A stretch of DNA of 64,000 nt from Colletes latitarsis (Eukaryota > Arthropoda > Insecta > Hymenoptera > Colletidae), in NCBI RefSeq assembly GCF_051014445.1, contig NC_135141.1:13516001-13580000 (forward strand), in the 5' to 3' direction. Position numbers and translations under genes: made by a program. The notes under the pieces are model-generated. The model was given only the letters and a program-made list of their open reading frames with translations. It was not told the DNA's origin and ran no database searches. Numbering within the stretch: the stretch's first letter is position 1; each line of letters begins with the position of its first letter. This document shows, in pieces, positions 34,501-46,500 of the stretch.

Positions 34501-37500
34501 TAGAATCCCTTATTAAAATTTGTACCAGGGGTGGCCGAACACCCTGTATGCGATCTGGTAGTTCGTACAACACGAAATACGAAAAAAATTACAAATATAA
34601 AATCTTTCTTTATTGTGAAAAAATCAAAATTCCAATTTATCCGTATTTTGTACATGGTTGTGTAGTTTCTCTGTACAAATGGAGAAAAAAAAATCATTAA
34701 TATCCAACGAGAAAAATAAAAAAATGTGCTATTTTTTAACATATTGTTTAAACAAATAAAAGTTTTGCAAATCTCTTTACACCATCAAATTCACCGTTGA
34801 AAAACATAAATTTCATCCATTTGAAGCACACCCCTATCTCTAATAGTTTCCGAGATATTCAACAAAGTATGTTTTGAACCCCCAACTTTGAGGGCTGATT
34901 TCAACCCCTTAAAGTGAATATTAGCTGCTACAGAAAAATACGTGTCTAATAGATTTATGAGAACTACATAATTGCGAAGTTTCATCAAAATTTATGATTT
35001 ACACCTCGGGATGATCCCTTGTTAGAAGATTTGGTCTGCCAGTTTGCGGGAAAAACTCGATGCGATTCTCGATATGAAATCGTCGACAGATATCCGCAAT
35101 TGTACTCTTGCTCATACGAAGCATAACAGCAATTTCTCAATAGGTTTTTCCGTTTCCCCTGTGGAAAATAACAAGTTGTCGCATATCAAATGTCGTATTT
35201 TTTCCTTTACTACTCATTCTGGGCAAAGTCACATTTGCTACTGAGGAGTGAGGAGTATAGTGAGAAGGCAAGGACTTCTAAGGTACTTCTAAGTGCTGTT
35301 TGTAAACACACGTTTCTGCTTCCTTGAAGTAACGGGTTACCAGAAGGACATAAACAGAGAAATATAATACTTAGAAAATTTCTACATTGCAATGTATGTG
35401 AATGTTTTAGATAAATGCTAGATGTTTGTCATCATTAATAAATGACTTATTATTAAAAAAATTAACCAGGGTGATTGCTTTATACACAACCGAAATATTG
35501 AGCCATAAAGTTAGCCACACTTAGTATCCCAATATTTTTGGGAGTCACTGTACCTATAAACAGAATTCATTGTAGTAGCTGCGATCTTTTTGAAGAAAAA
35601 ACGTTGACAACACATTTCAAGGTCGTCGAAATTGGCGAGGAATCGTTAAAGTAAATAATTACCAAAATTTTTCTCTTTAATACTATTTACCAATGAGTAT
35701 ACTTTTATCAGCACTGAGTGTGTTAATTTACATAACACGCATTATTGGTTAATGCAAAATTTTCACAGGCTGTGAGAAATTGATCGTCATAATGAAATCA
35801 TAGGCATCAAATAATTGGGCCTTATTTCATCAACAACACTTTTACTGATCTAAAATATGATACATTCTTAAGAAATACGTTACCAAAGTTATTAGAAAAT
35901 GTACCATTAAGCATTTGTAAGGCAATGTGGTATTAACATGATTGGATACCCACACATTATGTTCGAAGGGTGAAATATTCCTCGATCAATGGGTAGGATG
36001 CAGAGGCACTATTTGCTGGCCAGCATGAAGTCTAGATTTGACAACCTTAGATTTTTTCTTGGGGGAAGCATCGAAGATGTTGTATATGGAGATGCACCAA
36101 CAACTCTGGAAGATATGAAGGAATGAATTAACACAGTGTTTAGTACAATAAACACTCTAACAATAAGACGTGTAAGGGACGCAACAGTTCAAAGATTACT
36201 GCAGATGACCGACATTTTGAACAAGCTGCATGAAACCAGTCAAATATCCCTGAACCGGTAAGTTTTAGGGCAAACATACTTTAGTATTTTTCAAAATACG
36301 CCAATCTGTCCAAATAGAGAAACAATTGGACATTGCATTTAAAAAGCAATGTTGACCTCTATATTTGCTCTGCGCCTCCACTTGCAAGAATGGTATATCA
36401 TGTAATCTCTTGACCTCTACAACTTCTGTAAGTAATACCTTCTCGCATTGTTTGAAATAATATTTAAGTGGACAGATTTCCTAAGACATACTGTATTTTC
36501 GCCCACTTCTTAATTATCGAATTGTTCGTTAAGATTGCAAAAATTTTTTGCGTCGATGGGCCATCGCACATGCCTGCCAACACTACGTGCATCACGACCG
36601 ATTTTAAATTTTTAGTCAAAAATCTGCATTTATTATTGTTTTTCTACGCTCTACTTTGCTGACTAAATTTTGTATGTTTTTGTCAAAATATCGCAGAACC
36701 GCTTTCGATCGGTTTTCTTGCAAGACGTTCATTAAATACATTTTTACACATATAGCGTACTTGAAAGAATCTCGACCACTGGCACTTTCGAGAAAAAGAG
36801 ATGCATGGCTGCTGGTTGGGGCAGCAAGTGCTGGCTTTGTTCTTTTAGCTTTCGTGCTTGTGGGATTAATTTTCACAGCAAGAAAAAAGAGGTCACACAG
36901 TACAGTAACACCACCACCGCATCGCAATATTCTAAAAAAGAAACAATATTATGTATCGGCATTAACCGGCCCAGATAATACTGCTTTTTCAACATCAGAA
37001 ATGGAAATTAAGGTACGCATGTTTTTCTTAATTATTGCGTTAATTAATTAATTACTCGGTGAAATTTAAAACGACCCTTCAGGAATATTTCTTGTCAAAA
37101 CCACAACAATTTTTAATTAAAAACCTTGTGGAACTACTAATGGAAATTATGTCACTGATTAAATAAATCATTTCTTGTGAAAACAATACAGTCGAATTTA
37201 TTAGGAGTGTTAAAATATGTTTCTATAATCCTTGGATATCTGGTTTAACGTTTGGTTACTTTTGTTTTTGTGTGGTTGGCTGCATTGCTTTATGCGTCCC
37301 TTTTTATGTGTAGCGCGCGCGCGCGCCCACGAAGAGGGCAGCACGTGCGTCCAATTATTGCAATCTTTAAGTTCTTTTCTTTCTTTTCTAAATTGTTAAC
37401 ATATTTTCTTTCATGTCAAATTATTAAACAAATATTGTATAAGTTGAGTTTATTTTCTTTAACTCTAATAAGGAGTACGTAAAAGTTTTTATTGTTTGAA

Positions 37501-40500
37501 TATTGATGAGTCTGTATGTTATAACAGATAATATTGCAATGCGTTTTTGTCCTTGTATATTGGTTTTTATATATTGCTAGTTAAACTTTATCAAAGAAAT
37601 ATCAGTTATTATAGCTTAATGTGGTTGATTTAATCGTACCATATTTGGTAGCCAAGTTTGATAAACATACACCATATTCATACTTAACGACAACTAATTT
37701 CTTTTTCATTCCACAATTCCCATTTGTTTTTACAGACTGACGATAGCGAGAAACAGACTTCTGAAAGCATGCCAAGGACTCCAGTTAATCCAGAAATTCT
37801 TGACAGCCTTGACGAAGAAATTCACAAGGCTTTGAGCGATAAAGATGACGAAGAACAAACAGAAAAGACAAGAGCATCGCGTCTTTGGGAGCGCTCTTTA
37901 AAGAAGAGAAGGTATAAGAGAAACATTAAACTATAAAAATATACTTAATTGTTTAAAATTTGATAATACATGTAGTTAATCTCACCAATTACAAATCTCT
38001 AGTACAGTTCTATACAGAGCAACATTACACCATTTCTATGAATTTTTTAATAGAATTAACTTTACAAGGTAACTGTCTTACATTCATATGGAAAAACATT
38101 CTAATTAAATTCGGCGTATGATTACAATTAAACGTGTACATGCATATTTGATAGATAAAGTTATGTTGTAAGTCTCAATATAATGAATTTTGGTATAGAT
38201 TGTGATTGATTAAAAATTGTTCCTTAAATCAAGATGTGACATTTTCTAAAGACAATTTGATTAATGCAATTGTCTAAAAAATTATCATGTTACAACATAT
38301 AGAACTGTGCCTGAAGACTCACAATTAGTTGTGCGCTCCACATCCTACAGATTTTCCAAGTTCTTTTTCTCAATAATGGAACGTGTTACAATAAAATTTT
38401 ATTCCACATTTTTAATTTGTCTTTACATGAAAAATTACTTACTTTACGAGTATACTAAGATTAGTGGGACATTCTGTATATTCGAAACTAAGGCATTTGA
38501 TATAATATGACACATCAAACAAGGAACAAGCCCTAAGACTACATATAAATGAAATTAGCAAATAATTCAACAATATACTGGGTGTTCGCCCACCCCTGGG
38601 GAAAATTTTAATGAGAGATTCTAGAGGCCAAAATAAGACGAAAATCAAGAATATCAATTTGTTGATCGAGGCTTCGTTAAAAAGTTATTAACGTTTAAAG
38701 TTGCGCCTGTAGATAAGCAACCTGCGCACAGCTGCATGCGCGCGGAAGGTTGCGGCTAGTGCTAGTGGTTCTCATGCAACATGAAAATTTCTACTTACCG
38801 ACGTTACCGACAGCCTTAGATTTTTTTTGTGTCCATTCATGGGAACGCAAACACCTTATGTTGAATGAGATTCAACCATTTTCTTTTTATACTTGGGGAA
38901 ATCCTCATAGACATCCCGAGGCCCCTAAATAGACGATGACCGTCTTTCGGCGTTGTTCTGATTTTTGTTCTATTATCAGTTACACCAATGCCTCTCAGTC
39001 TTCTCCTATCCTACTTTGTCCCTATGCGTTTCATTCACGTCCTTCGTCACGCGATGGAATTGTAGTTGTGAGCGGCTCAGCCAATAATGACAATGCGTGT
39101 GAGAGCAGGCGTCGCTATTACGCTACGGCCAATCAGCGTGCCTAGCCAACAAGTCATCACTGGACAGTACACATAGACGTGTGCGTGTTCATTTAATTGC
39201 ATAGTGAAAGTATTATTTGTGGACAATTGTGGGACGTGTATGCTCGCGTGTGAGTGATTTTTGTGCACAACATTGTGTATTATAAGTGACATTCACCCTC
39301 TCTCTGTGAAAACCTTTTCGGGCGAGTTTTGATATGCCCTTCTGAATTTTCATGAGACAGGTTGAATCTCATTCAACGTAAGGTGTTCGCGTTCCCATGA
39401 ATGGACACAAAAAAATCTAAAGCTGTCGGTAACGTCGGTAAGTAGAATTTTTCATGTTGCATGAGAACCACTAGCACTGGCCTGCGCAACCTTCCGCGCG
39501 CATGCAGCTGTACGCAGGTTGCCTATCTACAGGCGCAACTTTAAACGTTAATAACTTTTTAACGAAGCCTCGATCAACAAATTGATATTCTTGATTTTCG
39601 TCTTATTTTGGCCTCTAGAATCTCTCATTAAAATTTTCCCCAGGGGTGGGCGAACACCCAGTATATTGTTGAATTATTTGCTAATTTCATTTATATGTAG
39701 TCTTAGGGCTTGTTCCTTGTTTGATGTGTCATATTATATCAAATGCTTCAGTTTCGAATATACAGAATGTTCCACTAATCTTAGTATACTCGTAAAGTAA
39801 GTAATTTTTCATGTAAAGACAAATTTTTTTTTTTTTTTATTTATTTTTAAATTACATTTACAACTAGTTTCATTGAGCTAACCAGCAAATTTGATGAACT
39901 AGAGACATGGCATGCATGCAGTAAACGCTCCGTAGCGTTTCCGCTTCCATTATAAGTAATGTTCCTTCTTTTTACTTAATTCTGCAAGTCAGTCGGTTTG
40001 TTTCTTTTTAGTCTTCTGTGTTGTGGTGCCTGATTTAGTTCCTTAACGTTACCGTTGGGGTGATTTAATATTCGTTTCTTGTGTGCTATAGCAAATTTTT
40101 CTATCTGTTGTTTGATATTATGTACGCCCAAATCATTATGTAGAGAGTCTGAGGTGATGTACCATGGGGCTACGGCAATAGTTCTCAGTGCTTTGTTCTG
40201 AAACCTCTGGATGATGTCTATGTTACTTCTCTTGGCACATCCCCAGAGTTGTATTCCATATGTCCAAATTGGAATAATGGCGACCTTATACAGGAGTAGT
40301 TTATTGTATAGTGTAAGTTTCGATTTTCGACCAAGGACCCAATACATGGTTCTCATTTTGAGGTTCAGTTGCATTTTTTTCTTTTTTATGTGGTCTTTCC
40401 ATGTGAGTCTTTTATCTATGTGCAGTCCAAGATATCTGACACAGTCCTTGATCTCGAGGTATTCACTGTTCAGTTTGACTGCAGGGGACGTAATATGTCT

Positions 40501-43500
40501 GGTAGTAAATGTAATGTGTGCTGATTTGTTTACGTTGATTTTAATTTTCCATTTTTTGGCCCATTCTGTAGTCTTATCAAGAACTCCTTGCAAGTATTGT
40601 GATGCCTCCTCAGGGTTTTCATGGGAAGATAAGAACGCAGTGTCATCTGCGTATGTGGCCACGAGTACGATTTCATCTGCAGGAAGGTCTGCTGTATAAA
40701 GGGTCTAGTCGAATAAGCATGGTAAAAGTGCCCCCAAACCAAATGGAACGGGGTTAATACCACTCAATAGGTGGTTCGAAGAAACCCCTTTTCCCAAAGT
40801 TTCAATCCGGTATCTCTACTACAGGGGTAGTTACGGGGTGAAAATCATTTTTTGGTTTATCCTTAATATCTCCCGTTCTACTCAATTAAAGATTATGAAA
40901 AAAATCATGGTTATTCTATCGATTGATGTACATGTTTGAGAATTTTTTCAGAATTTTTGGATGCAAATTCGATTTTTAAAAAATTCGAAAATATTTTAAC
41001 CATCGATTTTTTGTCGAAGTTATCAAGTGACCACATTTCTTTTTATACAGTATAAAGCTCTCAAAAGAATTAGTACTCCCTAATTTTTTCAGATTTTTCG
41101 AAAAGGTGGAACGTAGTGAAAAAAATAAAAAATGATTAAAAAATAGTGAAAAAGCTTTATATTGTCTTAATTACTTACGTGACCATGCTCATATTTTTAC
41201 AGCTATAGCGTAACATTATGACTATTAATGCGTAATTTTTTCAGATTTTTTGGAAAAGTGCATTATTGTTAAATAAATATGAATTCATATTTCCTACTTC
41301 TTCATACCAAAAAAGGCCGCACATGCTTTTAAAATAGATATAATTAAAATATATTTGTTTACATACTTTGTTAACTGGTCGCTAGATGTAGTTTCAAATA
41401 TGTACCTGTGATACTGAACTCCTGTTGATTAGAACCACTACGGCGCGGCGCGATGCGCTGATCATTTTGGTACAGTATCCTTGTGTATATAATATATAAA
41501 ATTAATATTATAATATATATAATATATATTATATACATGAAGTTTTTTAAATATTTCTTAAATATTTTTGCTTTAATTAAAATAACTGATCTAAACAAGG
41601 TTTACCTGCTATTATTATTAACCGATTTACTCGACTTCCCAGAAATGACCGAACAAGATCTAAAAATATTTTTTACGGGATCGTATCAATTTTCCCAAGC
41701 AATATCCTATCTTGCCGAAATAATGAATGAACAAAATGAAATAAACCTCAGTTATCTAAAACAAAACGAAAATAGAGTTCAGTTCAAAGTGCAATCACGA
41801 CATATTAATAAAAAACTGTACAAGTGCTACATAGACTATACATCAAATTCAACGGGCTACTCGGGAATTAGACGATATTTCTGTGAATAGTGCTAACAGG
41901 ACAATTGGATGCTGCTCCCATACAGCTGCGATAATTTATTATCTATCGCATGCCAGATACACTTCAAAAATAATAAAACCTGCAGAAATACTGAGTAAAT
42001 TACTTGAAAGTGAAAAAGTAAATTCTGTAATAAATGATGACAGCGATGAAGATTGAAGAACAAACCGAGTTATTAATGCTGGCAATAAAAATAATAGCAG
42101 GTAAACCTTGTTTAGATCATTTATTTTAATTAAAGCAAAAATATTTAAGGAATATTTAAAAAACTTCATGTATATAATATATATTATATATATTATAATA
42201 TTAATTTTATATATTATATACACAAGGATGCTGTACCAAAATGATCAGCGCATCGCGCCGCACCGTAGTGGTTCTAATCAACAGGAGTCCAGTATCACAC
42301 GTACATATTTGAAATTACATCTAGCGACCAGTTAACAAAGTATGTAAACAAATATATTTTAATTGTATCTATTTTAAAAGCATGTGCGGCCTTTTTTGGT
42401 ATGAAGAAGTAGGAAATATGAATTCATATTTATTTAACAATAATGCACTTTTCCAAAAAATCTGAAAAAATTACGCATTAATAGTCATAATGTTATGCTA
42501 TAACTGTAAAAATATGAGCATGGTCACGTAAGTAATTAAGACAATATAAAGCTTTTTCACTATTTTTTAATCATTTTTTATTTTTTTGACTACGTTCCAC
42601 TCCTTCGAAAAATCTGAAAAAATTAGGGATTACTAATTCTTTTGAGAGCTTTATACTGTATAAAAACAAATGTGGTCACTTGATAACTTCGACAAAAAAT
42701 CGATGGTTAAAATATTTTCGAATTTTTTAAAAATCGAATTTGCATCCAAAAATTCTGAAAAAATTCTCAAACATGTACATCAATCGATAGAATAACCATG
42801 ATTTTTTTCATAATCTTTAATTGAGTAGAACGGGAGATATTAAGGATAAACCAAAAAATGATTTTCACCCCGTAACTACCCCTGTAGTAGAGATACCGGT
42901 TTGAAACTTTGGGGAAAGGGGTTTCTTCGAACCACCTATCGAGTGGTATTAACCCCGTTCCATTTGGTTTGGGGGCACTTTTACCATGCTTATTCGGCTA
43001 GACCCTTTGGTATAATATGGGACCTAAGACGCTACCTTGAGGAACACCCGCGTGTATAGGGTAGATTTTCGAGTATTTGACATTTTGATTGATCTGGAAG
43101 AACCTGTCATTTAAGTATGATTTTAGCAGGGCATAGTAGTTATCTTGAAGGTTCAAAGACAAATTAAAAATGTGGAATAAAATTTTATTATAATACGTTC
43201 CATTATTGAGAAAAAGAACTTGGAAAGTCTGTAGGATGTGGCACGCACAACTAATTGTCAGTCTTCAGGCACAGTTCTATATGTTGTAACATGATAATAT
43301 TTTAGGCAATTGTATTAATTAAATTGTCTTTAGAAAATGTCACATCTTGATTTAAGGAACCATTTTTAATCAATCACAATCTATACCAAAATTCATTATA
43401 TTGAGACTTACAACATAACTTTATCTATCAAATATGCATGCACACGTTTAATTGTAATCATACGACGAATTTAATTAGAATGTTTTTCCATATGAATGTA

Positions 43501-46500
43501 AAACAGTTATATATGTGTATTCACCAAAAATGATTGTAATTGACCCCCGCAACCGACAATAATTTTTCCAGAACGATTTGAAATTTTTGAATTTAATTGT
43601 TAATAACTTTTTAACGAAGCCTCCATCAAAAAATTGATATTCTTGATTTTCGTCTTATCTTGGCCTCTAGAATTTCCCATTAAAATTTTCCCTAGGGGTG
43701 GGTGAACACCCTGCATATTCGATATGTGTTGGTCGATCAGCGTGTTGAATAGTTCATTCGGTAATACCTTAAGCTACTAGGCAATTTTTAATTGTAGATT
43801 AACACACGAAAGACTGTCAAGGACAAATGCAATCAATGTACCTATAGCATCGGACTCAGTGAATATGGTAGATGATAATTTAGAAATGCTGGAATCTTTG
43901 GAAAACAATTACACAAAACAAGAAGGGGATATAGAAGAAGCTACTGCTTCACCGCATTCTTATCTTTCTATGCCATCTTGTAAACAATTTCCCAAGTTGA
44001 AAGGCGTCGAACCTCTGTCTAGAGTTTTGGAACCAGTTATGGTATGTAGTAACCTACTTTCTACAGTAAACATCTTTTTAACACTAGATTTATGGACATT
44101 TATGGTGCACATTTTTATTAAAACACGTCAAGTTGACGGTTACATTAAAATGTAGTATTCCTTTTAATTGAGATATACAGGGTGTTGGGCCACCCCTGGG
44201 AAAAATTTTAATGGGGGATTCTAGAGGCCAAAATAAGACGAAAATCAAGAATACCAATTTGTTGATTGAGGCTTCTTTAAGAAGTTATTAACGTTTAAAG
44301 TTCCGCCTATAGAACGGCAACCTGCGAAAACAGCTACGTGCACGTGATAGTGGTTCTCACTCAGCATGAGAGACTCTACTCACTGACGTATCGACAGCCT
44401 TACAGTTTTCTGAGTGAGAATCACTATCGCGCGTACGCAACTGTTCTCAAGTTGACGTTCTACAGGCGGAACTTTAAACGTTAATAACTTTTTAACGAAG
44501 CCTAAATCAACAAATTGCTATTCTTGATTTTCGTCTTATTTTCGTCTCTAGAATCTCCCATTAAAATTTTTCCCCGGGGTGACCGAACACTCTGTATACA
44601 GGGTTTTACTGAATTTTTTTTCTCGAAAATACGCATGATTTCGGGGGTATGTCTATTCATCAAAAATTGTTGCAATTGACCCCTGCAACCGAAAATAATT
44701 GTTCCAAAACGATTTGTAATTTTTTTTTTTCATCGAAAAATTTAGGCACCTAATTAGATTTTCGGTAAGGAATTTTTTTCTCGAAAGTATGTAGGATTTC
44801 GGGGGTATGTGTAATGACCAAAAATGATTATAATTGCCCTCTGTAACTAAATATAATTTTTTTAGTGTGATATGAAATTTTTTAATTCCGTCTAAAAATT
44901 TCAATACCCTTTCGAATTTTTTTCTAACAAATGAGTAGGATTTCGGGGGTATGTCTATTCATCAAAAATGATTGTCATTGACCCCTGCAGCTAAAAATAT
45001 TTTTTCCGGACCAATATGAAAATTTCTTTTTTCGCCAAAAAATTTGGGCACCTACCTCCTGTCGATTTTTCTTCAAAATTCGTTTCTGATTTTTAATAAT
45101 TTTGTTTGACGCTCTACCAAAAAGTTGTCTAATACTTTTTTGTAGGTATCCATGAACTCTACTCCACAAAAAAGTTTCATTGAAATATATTCACTATTGT
45201 AGGAGTTATGGCTGTTTGAAAATTGGACCATTTTTATGGGGTTTTTCTAACTTTACGGGGTCAAGGAACAATCTTTGCAATACTATTAGAATTCCTACAT
45301 ATTCTTCGCCAACATATGCGTTGTTTGCCGTTTGAAACATTAAAATCCTTTAATCCATTCAGAAGTTATGACGTTTTAAAAATAAGAAATCGAGTGACAT
45401 TTCTGGCCTGAATTTATATTTTCGCTAAGGAATTTTTTTCTCGAAAGTGGGCAGGATTTCGGGGGTATGTGTAATGACCAGAAATTATTGTAATTGACCC
45501 CCGCAACCGAAAATAATTTTTTCAGAATTAATTAAAAATTTTTTTTTCGTCGAACAATTTAGGCACTTAACCCCTGTCGATTTTTCTTCAAAATTCCTTT
45601 TTCATTTTTAGTAATTTTGTTTGACGCCCTACAGAAAAGTTGTCTAATACTTTTTTGTAGGTACCTATGGGCTCTATTTCAGAAAAAAGTTTCATTGAAA
45701 TATATTCACAATTATAGGAGTTATGTCTGTTTGAAAATTGGACCATTTTTATTGGGTTTTTCTTATTTTGCGGGGTCAAGGACCCCTTCAACTAAAAATA
45801 ATTTTTTTAGGACGATTTGAAACTTTTCAATTTTGTTGAAACCTACTCGAATTTTTTTCTCGAAAATGCGTAGAATTTCGGGGACATGTGTAATGACCAA
45901 ACATGATTGTAATTGACCCCTGCATCCAAATATAATTTTTCCAGAGCGATTAGAAATTTTTTAATTTTGTCGAAAAAGTCTACTTTTTCGAATTTTTTTC
46001 TCGAAAGTGCGTAGGATTTCTGGGGTATGTCTATTCACCAAAAATGATTGTAATTGACCCCTCCAACTAAAAATAATTTTTTCAGAACAATTTGAAACTT
46101 TGGAATTTAATTGTTAATAACTTTTTAACTAAGCCTCCATCAACAAATTGGTATTCTTGATTTTCGTCTTGTTTTGGCCTCTAGAATCTCCTATTAAAAT
46201 TTTTCCCAGGGGTAGCCGAACACCCTGTAATTGTTTGAAACTATTATTTTCTGAACCATGCTTGATCTCATTCGCGTTTAATAAGAAGAATGCTATAGCC
46301 TAACTGTTAGGAAATGAATTTATAATCCATGCCGCGTAATTGTATCAAGTGAAGTAATTTCATTAGTAACCAAAGTGTTATTGATAATTGATTGTCTGTT
46401 ATTATTCTAGTTGGCATGATTCACATGATTTGTATTACATGGAATTTCGATTAATATATATAATATTTATTTAACCCTAAAACTAACTGTAGTCTCCACA

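Larger units (their letters stand above)
31777..36493 (+). mobile_element. TA-flanked transposon with long inverted arms, filled by other elements
   Basis: The left end is CAGTATGTCCCACGAATTCT after TA. The right end is the complement, CAGTATGTCTTAGGAAATCT, before TA at 36494. Arms are matched through TTTAGCGATTCCTCGCCAAT at about 32305 and its complement at about 35640. In between sit a Tc1-like fragment (32341-33430), a G element (33493-34551) and another Tc1 fragment (35010-35550). A transposase remnant on the + strand at 35945-36250 probably belongs to the host element. Confidence 0.75.
31385..36755 (+). other. Intron 3, 5.4 kb, mostly one nested transposon cluster
   Basis: Unique at 31385-31626. 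Then comes the duplicated segment and the TA-flanked element 31777-36493, which carries three further insertions. Unique sequence at 36494-36755 leads to the acceptor ACACATATAG. Confidence 0.7.
39826..43154 (-). mobile_element. 5'-truncated Jockey-type retrotransposon with a nested foldback element
   Basis: AAAGACAAATT is duplicated at 39815-39825 and 43155-43165. The poly(A) tail is the T run at 39824-39838. Coding on the - strand is reverse transcriptase: SYLNDRFFQIN and GVPQGSVLGPILY at 43012-43150, then TADLPADEIVLVATYADDTA from 40700 downward. The foldback element at 40701-43005 sits in the frame between GPILY and YTADLP. Confidence 0.9.
37912..43797 (+). other. Intron 5, 5.9 kb, with an inverted duplication
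   Basis: It contains mirror arms 38070-38577 and 39662-43507 around G7. A Jockey-type insertion (39826-43154) sits in the right arm, with a foldback element nested inside that. G8 follows. The acceptor TTAATTGTAG is at 43797. Confidence 0.75.

Noticed and set aside
37314..37325. Alternating GC run as a Z-DNA or regulatory element
   Set aside because: Only 12 bases in an intron; common by chance and nothing else supports a role.
40211..40699. Long + strand frame of 162 codons
   Set aside because: It is the opposite strand of the reverse transcriptase, whose YADD and other motifs are clear.
41490..41535. TA-rich block as a microsatellite or origin
   Set aside because: It is part of the foldback arms and has an exact mirror at 42175-42230, so its symmetry comes from the element.
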